From the NCBI GenBank assembly GCA_028023455.1, contig JAQFVV010006232.1:1248008-1312007 (forward strand): a DNA stretch of 64,000 bases, given 5' to 3'. Under the pieces are notes generated by a model. It searched no databases and was not told the DNA's origin. It saw only the letters and a list, made by a program, of their open reading frames with translations. Below are positions 53,528 to 62,700 of this stretch, piece after piece; position 1 is the first letter of the stretch; every line of letters begins with the position of its first letter. This stretch comes from Epiperipatus broadwayi (Eukaryota > Onychophora > Udeonychophora > Euonychophora > Peripatidae). The translations under genes were made by a program, and so were the position numbers.

Positions 53528-54317
53528 AAAAAAGATTTGTCGAATTATTACAAATATATTTTAAATTACAAAAGAAATTTTATTAAACTTAAACTATATT
53601 TTTAAGCATGTAATAAATATTTAAACTTTTCTACATCATTAAAATTATTTACTTCACATACACATTTGTAATTCATCATGGTATTCAATTCCTCAAAGAT
53701 TTACTTACTAATTTTTTTACTAGTTACAATATATTAAGTTGTTAATGAAAAATAAATAAATGAATGTGGTAACATAATAATGAATAATCCTGGAAAAACA
53801 GTTTAATGAAATAAAAATTAACATTTTTTAAAAAAGCAATTATCATAAAAAAAAATCTCACTCCTTATATATATATATACTAAGAAAGTAATAAAATATT
53901 TCTTGTTGAATTGACTTATATTTATTATCTTTATAATATCATTTAATGATTTTACTATCATATGCTGCAGACAACACACTAAGGCTTATTTCTTATAATG
54001 ATCATCAAATAATCATATATTTATTAAATTTTTCAAAGATATATCCAGAGTGACATTAAATATTAATTATTTATTTAATAAGATAAGTATATTCCACATA
54101 TTAAACTATTAATATTTGTCAAATATAATCAGTTATATTTAAATATGTCGTGTTTATATTTTTATAATATTAGAATACAAGTGTTAACGTATATACTTTA
54201 GCTTTAGATGTAATTAGAGGGAATTTGAAGACAAACATACACTCTCTCTTTAGTCAACTGCTCCATTTTATATAAGTGATACACATGACCACATACATAT
54301 AAAATAGATAAATAATC

Positions 54318-54361
54318 TCCAACATATGTCTTTCATGCTGAACCAGCATTCATAACTTGGT
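54318..54361 (-). ncRNA. Hammerhead remnant in R4 left arm
   Basis: GAAA and a perfect helix II (ATGCT/AGCAT) are kept, but the CTGATGA box reads GTTATGA. It is predicted inactive. Confidence 0.6.
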
Positions 54362-54661
54362 CTAGATCACCATATTCCACACACATTTAATCAGTGCTCA
54401 TTTTATATTAAGGATAGCAACTCTTCAAACTTTAATAGATAGGCTTCAATCCTCTTCAGACATTTATATCACTGAAAATCTAATGATGGAATGCTCAAAG
54501 TGCTTGTGTTGAGCATTCCATTATCAGATCTTCAGTGATATAAATGACAGAAGAGTTGAAGTGTAGAGAGGATTGAAACCTTTCCATTAAAGTGTGAAGA
54601 TTTTCTATATTAAAATAAACCAAATACTGATTATATTTATGTGTGGGAGATGATTATCTAG

Positions 54662-54708
54662 ACTAACTGATGAGTGCTGGCTGGTTCAGCACAGAATATG
54701 TATATTGG
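54662..54708 (+). ncRNA. Hammerhead remnant in R4 right arm
   Basis: CTGATGA is intact. Helix II GTGCT/AGCAC is perfect with a 9-nt loop, but GAAA reads AGAA and helix I is imperfect. It is predicted inactive. With the left arm it shows a G-C to A-U exchange at the outer helix II pair. Confidence 0.6.
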
Positions 54709-54816
54709 AGATCATTTATCTTTTTCACATGTATGTAATCATGTTTATTGGTTTCATTAAAATGGAGCAGGTGACTAAAGGGAACTTAAAATTTTGTGTT
54801 CAAATCCCCTCTAATT

Positions 54817-55849
54817 TATATATTTAATAATTAAATGCCTAAATCTTTGTAATTATTATTTATAACCATTTACATATAAAAACTTACTCCTGCACATGTA
54901 ATATGTAATAAAATAAAACCAATGCACTAATCTTTAAGTAAAATAATAATAATTACTAATACATATTACTTATGATTTAATTCAACCTCTTTTGATAATG
55001 AAAGTTGTTAAGTATTAATCAAACACATGTATACTTAAACATAAAGCATTTATAATAAAATTCTCACTAACTTTTTCCTTTTATTTAGAATGCCAACTAA
55101 ATTGTGACATGCCATTAGGTACATAATATTTATTATATATAAAAATTATAATCTACAGAAATACATTTTATATAAAAAAAGTCTTAAAAACTTATGGTGC
55201 AACATATTCCAAATGTTCTGCTGATAGATTCACGTGAAATTTTTCTGGATGCATTGACATTATATGTAAATTATTATTTAAGGTTTTCAGCAAGTTTACA
55301 AAGTTTAATCCAGGTTTCATTTTCTTATCACTAAAAGTAGCGGTTAACTTATGAAGTTATCTTACAATATTTACCTTTCATATGATATTATTAATCACAA
55401 TTACATGATATTTTATTATGATGTCAAATTTAGATGTTACATTACCCCATTATATTCATCATAGTTTTCAAATAAAATTATTTTATATGTTCCATAACTT
55501 GTGATATTTTAGTTATTAATCTTTTAATCATTCAAAATTCCATTGGCTGAGTGAATTAAAGTTCTAAACTTTTGATTGGTCGATTACAGCATCAGCAGTA
55601 AAAATTATTATTTTTTAAAATTATATTCATTTTAGTTTAGTTTCTAAAAAGAAAATTATGAATTTGTCAGATTATTAAAGTAAATGAAAGTTTTTTTCAG
55701 AAATAAATTTCTATTTATAATTGATAAAAATAATCTATAGTGAACAACATAAAATGTATTTTTCTTAACCTATTACAAAATGCAGTCTATGTCATTGATT
55801 ACTTTCTCAATTTACTTTTGTAATATTGAATTTCAAAAATCTTACAATT
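54817..55849. other. AT-rich stretch, nothing recognised
   Basis: No gene or organised repeat was recognised. Confidence 0.5.
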
Positions 55850-56699
55850 TTCACTTTTCAGCAAAAAACTTTTATTAATTACAGTTTCAACTATACCATG
55901 TAGTCTTCATCAGATCTACAAAATTTGAACATACATAAAAATACAACCATTATAATACATTAATTATTTTATATAAGATTATTAATTTTCTATCAAACTT
56001 TTAAATTTTACATTTTTTTTATATTTCCTAACCTTTTCAATTCATAGAATATCATTAGCATATTTACCATCCTATTTTATATTCTCTTAAAATCTTTTCT
56101 ATCCTCTTTTTTATAACATATACCTATACATATAACTTTAATACATATAATATTTACATTATAAAGTAATTTTAATTACACCAGAAAAAATTAAGTCACT
56201 ATCAATATAATCTTTCTCTATCTTTTATTCCAACTAAACACTTATTTCCATTCATTTTACCTTCTTAATTATTCCATATAAAATTGTACTTTATTCTATT
56301 CTTTTAATGTTCTCTATCCTCCATCTTACTCTAGTAATTCAACTTTCTTTTAACCTCTATTTCATATTCCTATCCTACACCTCCCTCTATTAACTATTTT
56401 TATAACTTAATATTTCTTTTTTTAAAAAAAAAAAATTATTTCTATCACACCCCAAAAAATCTTCCTTTTTTTCTTAGACTATTATTTCTTTTATGCTATT
56501 ATTGTTTACCCCCCCCCCCTCATTTTTATTAAGATTTGGTTTTAATTTTCTTTATGAATATTGCATCCTTTATTTTCCTATCCCTTATTTTATCTGTATA
56601 ACTGATTCTAATGCTCTTGTTCTCAATATTATGACCTGTTTCCATAATATGCATATATATTGGTGACCTTTTATTATATTTATGCTGTACCAATCTAGT
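55850..56699 (-). pseudogene. PLE-A: C-terminal half of GIY-YIG domain and 3' end
   Basis: This is the last segment of the decayed Penelope-like element that starts beyond 64000. Minus frame 56699-56530 reads TRLVQHKYNKRSP, METGHNIENKSIRI and DRKIKDAIFIKKI, the second half of a GIY-YIG endonuclease: the R of the helix, the TGH motif and the final acidic helix (here D where the sister PLE has E in RRIKESLLL). It continues in frame from the first half at 58335-58440 across the LTR-like insertion. After the stop comes a purine-rich (minus strand) 3' untranslated region with a G-run (56510-56519) and then a hammerhead-like motif at 55885-55913. The 3' end of the element is probably near 55850. 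Confidence 0.75.
55880..55920 (-). ncRNA. Hammerhead-like motif at the PLE-A 3' end
   Basis: The minus strand has CTGATGA (55913-55907), then helix II GACTA (55905-55901) pairing with TAGTT (55893-55889, one G-U), then GAAA (55888-55885). This is the full conserved core with correct spacing. Helix III and helix I are unclear: a GTA follows too closely and only about three helix I pairs form. Hammerheads at this position are established for PLEs. It may be a decayed or dimer-only ribozyme. Confidence 0.55.
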
Positions 56700-56704
56700 A
56701 TATA

Positions 56705-58329
56705 TTGAGCTGATATTTTAAGTCAGCTCATATATATATAAGCTCACATATTTATAATTTGTCATAAATATTTTGAAGTTAAATAGTTTGTAAAATGAAA
56801 AAAAGAATTAATTAACAAATGGTTTTGATTTAATGGAAAGAGTAAAAATTTAGAACTTTTATTTTGAAATAAACAAATAAAATTGAATATAATTTATTAA
56901 AAGAAAAAAAAAATATTAAAAGTGTTTAATTAAAAGGGAGAAAAATTCGAGAGATAAAAGGGTGGGGAAAAGAAAACAAAATTAGATTCTTGGTAGTAAT
57001 TATACTCTATTGTTGAAACTTTCACAAAGTAAAAATATTTGGTTAGTAATTGCTATTACGCTAATTAAAAAAAAAAAAAGATAAGAAAGAGTGGAGATAA
57101 GATCGCTTTGAGGAGTTAGATCAGTTGACTTGACTTTTAGAGACCAGCAAGGACAATAAAGAAAGCAGCTGTGTTTCGAACAATAAAAATTATTATTATT
57201 GAAAGTTAATTTTTGCGGACTCTTGTCAAATGTATAGCGGCTAAAGTTATCACAACCTTCCCCTTTGGGGAATTGACCGCCACTCCATCTGAATGAAGCT
57301 ATCGAGAGAGTTATGGAATGGAAGAAATGGATATTGCTAGCCGGACAACCAAAGGAACACTCATGGAATTCGCATATACAAGGACAAAGGCACGACCAAT
57401 GAAATGTAAAACCTATGAAAATCAGGCCACTCCGCTCTGATCGATCAGGGTAATTATAAACTTTTAATTAATGAGAACTCTAAGTAAAGCGTAATAGAAC
57501 TTTATCTTTAATTTAATTTTCATTTATTATGTTTATTACGAATGTTTCAACAATAGAGGGGGGAAATAAATTTGTTTAATATTGTAATCTTTTAATGTTA
57601 ATTTGCGTTCAATATTTTTTTATGAAATAGTGGAATAATTGTATTTTAAATTATTTAATATCTATTCGATCTAGAGAGTAACAACAGGGTGGGGGTATAA
57701 AAGTGCGTCGCCAAGTAACAGAGAACCTTGGGGCGTTACTCGTTTGTTAGTAGAAAATAAGGAAAGAATTGAAAGTATAAGAAAACGAAAGACACTTATA
57801 CGTTCATTGTAAGATTTTCGCAATTTATTTATTTACCAAAGAAAGTGTAGTTTAAAAATAAACTTCAGGGAAGATTAAAAATACTATAAGTCGTCTTATA
57901 TACACGTCTGCTAAAATGCGCAGTATTAGTGTAGGCGCGAGTAAATCTATGGTAAATATTTGGGAAGCATAATTAGAAAGTAAACAGAGGGAAAATCAGA
58001 AACTGTAAGTCAGTTCTTTCTGGATCGGATAGAATTATAAGGTTATTAATAATAAATAGTAGTAAAAGAAATTAAAAGTTTTTTTTGTCCAACGTATTCT
58101 TGAATTCTTGAATTATTTATAATAATTAGTTAGTGTTCTTAAAGGAAAAACCCTGTGAGATTATAATCAAAGTTTATAATCAGTGAATCGTCGTTCGAAA
58201 ATAAATAAAGACCAGGTTTATGTAAAGTTACGTGACCAGGTTCCAAGAGAGAAATCCTTGGTGGCGCCCTCGACGACGATTCTAACAACTAAACTTCAGT
58301 TAGTCGGGGAAGAAAGTTGTCGTGTCACA
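56705..58329 (+). mobile_element. LTR-like insertion (solo LTR?) within PLE-A
   Basis: This 1.6-kb non-coding insertion splits the GIY-YIG domain of PLE-A and is flanked by the 5-bp repeat ATATA (56700-56704 and 58330-58334). It starts TTGAGCTG and ends GTGTCACA, close to the TG...CA ends of LTRs. Near its middle a strong TATA box (GGGTATAAAAG, around 57693-57703) is followed by a leader-like stretch. TGGCGCCC occurs at 58262-58269, 60 bases before the end. It lacks coding sequence, so a solo LTR is the best guess. An alternative is an LTR plus primer site (TGGCGCCC) with the rest of the element deleted. Confidence 0.6.
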
Positions 58330-58334
58330 ATATA

Positions 58335-58440
58335 GAATATTTGGTTTCACCCACATACTTATTTCTAATTCTTTTATCTTTACATATTTTACATTCTATT
58401 TCATATACCCCATTAATATTCCTCCTCTCCTCATTAATAT
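58335..58440 (-). pseudogene. PLE-A: N-terminal half of GIY-YIG domain
   Basis: The minus strand reads INGVYEIECKICKDK and NKYVGETKYSI, the GVY...YVG signature of GIY-YIG endonucleases, with a Cys pair typical of PLE endonucleases just after GVY. It joins in frame, across the 1146-bp PLE-B insertion, to the RT-end segment at 59613-59650 through the duplicated TTAGATAATAAAT. On the other side it joins, across the LTR-like insertion, to 56699. Confidence 0.78.
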
Positions 58441-58557
58441 ATTTATTATCTAAACATTACAAACATAAAGCTAAACTAGTCAATATAAAATCAAAACTAC
58501 CCAAATCCAAAATTAAACCAGACCAGCATAAAAATAATATTAAAACACAACCTAAGG

Positions 58558-58592
58558 TTTCACTGCTACAAGCAGGCTTCTCAAGTGTAAAG
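58558..58592 (-). ncRNA. Degenerate hammerhead in the PLE-B 3' region
   Basis: The minus strand shows CTTGAGA (58585-58579) in place of CTGATGA, a helix II CTGC/GCAG around TTGTA, then GAAA (58561-58558) and a possible helix III ACC/GGT. Its position just downstream of the GIY-YIG stop fits PLE hammerheads. Two core changes imply that it is inactive. Confidence 0.5.
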
Positions 58593-58622
58593 AACTACAA
58601 AAACTACATAATATATATAATA

Positions 58623-59234
58623 TTAAAACATACCCACAAATCCATTCACTTCCCATCCACCCTTAATATTAAAAGAACTCTTAAATAAGTTAATTGCTTC
58701 AGAATAATAAATTTTCAATAATAAAGACTCTTTAATTCTTCTTTTGATTTCATTTCTCTCAAAGAAGACAACCTCAGCTTCATCAAAATCAATAGTGTGG
58801 CCTGTATCTTTTTCATGGACATACAAAGCAGAACTAAGATATCTATTTTTAACTCTACTTTTATGAACCTTTATTCTTTCATTTAAACTCAAACTACTCT
58901 GACCTATGTAAACCTTCTTACAAAATAAACAAGGAATAAAATATACACCAGGAATAGTCTTTCTATCAAAAACTTCTTTTGTATTATTTAATAAATTATT
59001 CAATGTAACACCCCTTTTCCAAGCAACTTTTTTATTTCCAAACAATTTACTATTTCTACACAAAATTTTATAAGACAATTTAAATGGCAAAGAAATAAAA
59101 TCATATTTTTCTTTAACCTTTACATCCTTACAAATATTACTATTAAATAAAATACTTTTAACAAATTTATCAGAGTATCCAACACTCAAGTAATCTTTAT
59201 AAAATTGATATTTCTGAAACAAAGCTACCCCCAC
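58623..59234 (-). pseudogene. PLE-B RT thumb and GIY-YIG endonuclease
   Basis: This is an open frame of 203 codons. The first 80 residues are the end of the PLE RT/thumb region (KYQFYKDYLSVGYSDKF, then ISLPFKLSYK). Residues from about 92 form a GIY-YIG endonuclease: PGVYFIPCLFCKKVYIGQSS with GVY...YIG and a CxxC that PLE enzymes use as a zinc-finger element, then NERIKVHKSRV with the catalytic Arg. After that come HEKDTGHTIDF and RRIKESLLL with the metal-binding Glu. All expected catalytic positions of the endonuclease are present. The upstream RT part is in another frame, so the frame is a preserved domain in a broken gene. Confidence 0.85.
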
Positions 59235-59567
59235 TAGAATTATTTAATTTAATATTCCTATGACAATAATTCCTTAAAACAGCTACTTTATGAGATACAG
59301 ACTGATAGCTATCAGGTTTAATTATAGATCTTAATTCTTTACTTTTAACTAAATGACTGCACAATAAACAATTAGTTTCTACATTTCTAATCACCAAAAG
59401 ATCTAAAAATTTTAACTTACCAAAATCTAACCCCCCTCCTTCTAACACAAATTTTATAGAAGGATCAAAACAATTAAACTCAATTACAAATTCCTTCAAT
59501 TTATCATTCTCAACTACAAATAAGCAATCATCAACTTATCTGACAAATAATTTTACATATAAACAAT
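59197..59567 (-). pseudogene. PLE-B reverse transcriptase fragment with nonsense at the catalytic Tyr
   Basis: Minus reading from 59567 gives LYVKLFVR, then a stop codon (59538-59536), then VDDCLFVVENDKLKEFVIEF. The stop sits exactly at the Tyr of the YVDD catalytic motif (TAA where TAT/TAC is expected), leaving VDD intact. KFVLEGGGLDFGKLKFLDLL follows, the PLE-type block after the catalytic box, and a short frame to 59197. The fragment begins at the catalytic box because of 5' truncation. It is homologous to 61380 downward in PLE-A but clearly a different PLE lineage. Confidence 0.8.
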
Positions 59568-59612
59568 TCTGGTTTAATTTTGGATTTGGGTAGTTTTGAA
59601 TTTATTATCTAA

Positions 59613-59650
59613 TATGTCCATCACATTCTTTCTCTTTCTATTCACTATTC
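59613..59650 (-). pseudogene. PLE-A: short linking segment
   Basis: About 40 bp of PLE-A sequence (IVNRKRKNVMDI in frame) is left between two insertions: PLE-B below 59612 and the LINE above 59651. It reads through from the RT end at 60887 and into the GIY-YIG start at 58440, which shows that all three belong to one original element. Confidence 0.7.
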
Positions 59651-59658
59651 TATACCTT

Positions 59659-60878
59659 GTCATCATCATCATCATCAACAACCATAATCACTCCACTGCA
59701 GGATGAAGGTCTCAAAGTTCAATTCATCTTCTTCAATCTTTAGCTTCTCTTCTCCACATCATCCCTGCACACTTTCTTATTTCATCCATCTATTTCACAT
59801 GTGGTCTCCTTCTGGGTCTTTTACAACCTCTTGGAATTCGGTTTAAGATTTCAATTGTCCATCTATTATCATCTCTTCTAGCAATATGTCCAGCCCAACT
59901 CCACTTCAATCTTTTAAGTTTTCAATGAAGTCAGTAATACCTGTTTGGTTTCTTACCCATATATTGCATTTTCGATCTCTTCTTATTACTCCCAACATGC
60001 ATTTCTCCATATTTCTTTGAGTGGTCTGAAGTCTCTGTACTGCTCTTCTATTAAGTGTTTAAGTCTTAGATCCATAAGTAAGAACTGGTAAAACACATTT
60101 GTTAAAAATCTTCCTTTTCAAACACATAGGCATATTTAATTTTAGTATCAAGTTATTTCTACCAAAAATACTCTAACCAAGTTTAATTCTTTGATTAATT
60201 TCATCCATTATGTTTCCATCTGTATTAATAATCTGACCAAGATATTTGTAACTGCTAACTACATCTAATTCATCATAATCAATCTTTGTTTTTGTATTTT
60301 GAGTAAATCGATTAAACATTACTTTAGTCTTTTCAACATTTATCTTTAGTCCTACTTTCATCTGATAACTCCTGCAACATTTCCTGGAGCTCTAAAGCAT
60401 TATTTGGAAAAACAACTACATCATCTTCAAAATCTAAATGACTTAAATAATCTCCATTTACTTTCACTCATTTAGTTTCCCATTTTAATCCACAAAATAC
60501 TTCTTGCAGCACTACTGTAAAATGTTTTGGAGATATGGAGTCACCTTGTCTTACACCCTTCTCAATGTTGACTTTCCCAGTATCATTATGTAATCTAATT
60601 GTTGCTGTTGCATGTTTATAAATATTCTTCAAAATATGACAATATCCTGGTTCTATACCTTGATGGTCCAATACATTAATCACTGAAGAAATGTTTATAG
60701 AATCAAATGCTTTTTTATAATTTATAAATCCAAAACATAATGGCAACTCTTATTCATTTGTCCTTTCCATAACTTCTCTCAATACCTTGATATGATCTAC
60801 TGTACTAAAACCACTTTTAAATCCAGCTTGTTCTCTTGGTTGGTTGAAATTCAATGTTCTCTGTAGATGAGTTGTAAT
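59659..60878 (-). pseudogene. RTE/BovB-like LINE inserted in PLE-A
   Basis: This 1220-bp LINE copy is closely related to 22530-23877 and has an exact 8-bp target duplication (TATACCTT plus strand, 59651-59658 and 60879-60886) and a (GATGAT)n-type 3' tail at 59660-59680. It is 5'-truncated within the RT domain, at the ATTACAACTCATCT stretch, 150 bp further in than the other copy. The frames hold FINYKKAFDSI (60710 region, catalytic motif with V to I and D to N changes), VRQGDSISPKHF, LDFEDDVVVF near 60430 (FEDD, catalytic Asp pair intact) and a thumb relic SYKYLGQIINTDGN. Several stops are present; it is dead. Confidence 0.88.
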
Positions 60879-60886
60879 TATACCTT

Positions 60887-61728
60887 ATAGTATTTTTAAA
60901 AGTTTTATTAATTGTTCTAATAATTTTATTTATTCTGTTAACTACTCTATTATCATTAGTTTTAATTTCTATATACTTCTCTCTATTATCTTTCTTCCTT
61001 ACAACTTCTCTACCTTCTTTTTCTTCCTCTTTAAATTTCTCTTCTATTCTTTCTATATTCTTTCTTAACACTTCTGGATAATCACTATCCTTAAAATTTT
61101 TAAATATCTTCCCTATCTCCTTATCATAATCGTCTTTATTATTACAATAACTAATAAGCCTATGCATCCTTGAGCTTATAGAATTAATTTTATACTTATT
61201 ATTAATATTAGACCTCCAATTCACAATATTATTATTACCAATTTTCCTATACATTTCTGTCTCCAATTCACATCTTCCCTTAACATACTCTTTCCTTATT
61301 AACATATCTAAATATGCTAATTTATTCTCGAATTTATTCTCCTTTTCCCATTCTACTATAAATCTTAACTTTTCATCCACCTTATTAATTTTGTCTATAT
61401 ATTTTTTAATTTGTCATTCACTTTTATTAAATATTAATAAATAATCATTAACATATCTCTTAATCATTACCCCTGCATTTTCATCCTCTATCATTACTTT
61501 CTCTATCTCCTGCAAATACATATCATTCAAAACCCCACTCAATGCACCTCTATCAATAACCTTTCCTTTTGCTTATAAAATACTCCATTAAACTCAAATG
61601 TCACATTTTTACATCACATCTCCATTAAATTCTTCAACTTATCTATAGGTATCTCTATCTCCTTTTCCTTAACATTATTATACTTATATGTTGCTATTCT
61701 AATTGCTTTTTCTACATTAATATTCATA
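60887..61728 (-). pseudogene. PLE-A: reverse transcriptase palm and thumb
   Basis: Minus strand 61728-61560 reads MNINVEKAIRIATYKYNN and IPIDKLKNLM, then RGALSGVLNDMYLQEIE (the GxxLS palm motif). Near 61455-61444 the catalytic box reads RYVNDYLLIF, with Asn replacing the first Asp of YVDD. From 61380 an open frame continues with KLRFIVEWEKENKF, KLAYLDMLIRKE and ISSRMHRLISYCNN (PLE thumb block), then a Lys/Glu-rich linker to the LINE insertion point at 60886. The last 20 residues of that open frame are LINE sequence read out of frame. Stops around 61420 and 61590-61620 show decay. Confidence 0.8.
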
Positions 61729-61730
61729 TA

Positions 61731-62698
61731 CACCTGGGTCTCATTTTACGCGATAGATAGGTTCCTCAGAAAACACGTGCAAACAAAATCGTGCAAAAAT
61801 AGATGTAACTTACCTTGAAAAAGGGGGGATACAGACTGTGATTTTTCAAAACTTGTGTAAAAGCAAAGCACCAACATAAAATTTACTTTAAAATTCGTGC
61901 AAAAAAAAAAATAAGGAAATAAAATATGACTAATAAAAAATTTCAAATTTGAAAAAAATTGATACAAGACAAACTTTTTTTAACTATAATATTTAATTTT
62001 ATTCAAAACAATATATTTTTATGCATAATTTATAGTAATTTATATTTTTTTATACACATTTTAATCATTATCGCTATTTGCTGGTAAACAGGTTCGTTTG
62101 CAAACTGATAAAAAAATCAGATTCTTCACAAGATGAAATACAACTAGCACCAATGTCACTCTCATGTTGTGTTAATTAATGGTTTTCTGGTGACAACGTA
62201 ATTAGTAATTAATCTAACAACTAAAAATTAAATTCTTATTTTTGTCTTTAATTTTCAATTTTAATTGTGCCCACTGCTATTACTCATCTTTTAAAAATAA
62301 ACTTGCGGACACTAAATGATTAATAATTGAGTAAATGTTCTTTTTTAAAAAGCAAAAACAGAATGTGATTTAAAATGCAAAATTAACACGCACAATGTTT
62401 GAACAAATTTACATTATAATCTTGTAAAATTTAATGTGTGTATACATAAAATGTGGGAATCATGATTTTAATTTCATTATTGCATAAAATCTTACTATTA
62501 TAAAGCACTGAAAATATTGAAATTACTAAGTTGAAAATCGAATTTCAATAATGTGCTATTACTTTCAATATAACGTGAGTGCGCAATATTTATTATTTAA
62601 AGTAATAGCGCAATATCGGAGTTTGACTTCTGGTGAAACACGAATCGTGTAACTTCAAAATCGTGTTAAATAAGTCCGCGTAAAAAGAGACCCAGGTG
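61731..62698. mobile_element. TA-flanked terminal-inverted-repeat element (Tc1/mariner-pogo type?)
   Basis: This 968-bp insertion in PLE-A has 22-bp terminal inverted repeats, CACCTGGGTCTCATTTTACG with its continuation (61731-61752) against 62677-62698, with one mismatch. It is flanked by TA on both sides (61729-61730 and 62699-62700), which fits the TA target of the Tc1/mariner superfamily. Subterminal ACACG and CGTGTAA/ATCGTG motifs recur in both ends, reminiscent of pogo/Tigger non-autonomous elements. No transposase frame was found; the one long open frame inside shows no DDE motifs. It is non-autonomous. Confidence 0.8.
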
Positions 62699-62700
62699 TA

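Larger units (their letters stand above)
54212..54816. mobile_element. Hammerhead-family element (R4), head-to-head pair
   Basis: Two near unit-length copies in opposite orientation (54212-54498 minus, 54509-54816 plus) meet at a 10-nt spacer next to the GGAATGCTCAA/TTGAGCATTCC landmark. Arms diverge by many point changes, so the duplication is old, unlike the palindrome in R1. Each arm holds a damaged hammerhead. The outer ends (AATTAGAGGGAATTTG / CAAATCCCCTCTAATT) belong to the inverted repeat, so any target duplication lies outside and was not found. No open frame is present. Confidence 0.75.
58454..59599 (-). mobile_element. PLE-B: 5'-truncated Penelope-like element inserted in PLE-A
   Basis: This 1146-bp insertion is flanked by an exact 13-bp target duplication, ATTTATTATCTAA on the plus strand (58441-58453 and 59600-59612). 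In minus orientation it starts with a 32-bp inverted copy (59568-59599) of a stretch 37 bp from its own 3' end (58491-58522). An RT fragment, a GIY-YIG domain and a 3' region with a degenerate hammerhead (58558-58585) follow. The inverted start plus 3' ribozyme plus 11-14 bp duplication is the same plan as in the short elements R1, R2 and E. The RT fragment is dead, so this copy itself cannot move. Confidence 0.88.

Noticed and set aside
58262-58280. TGGCGCCC as a primer-binding site following an LTR
   Set aside because: The ATATA duplication and CACA end lie 60 bp further on, so it appears to be inside the insertion; kept only as an alternative.
58317-58688. Plus-strand 123-codon open frame
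   Set aside because: The minus strand carries PLE GIY-YIG and 3' sequence with recognisable motifs; the plus frame is its antisense.
60817-60886. C-terminal end of the PLE-A open frame as PLE protein
   Set aside because: From 60878 downward it is the inserted LINE read out of frame.
61746-61967. Hydrophobic minus-strand open frame at the left end of the TIR element
   Set aside because: It lies in the terminal and subterminal part of a non-autonomous element and shows no protein family features.
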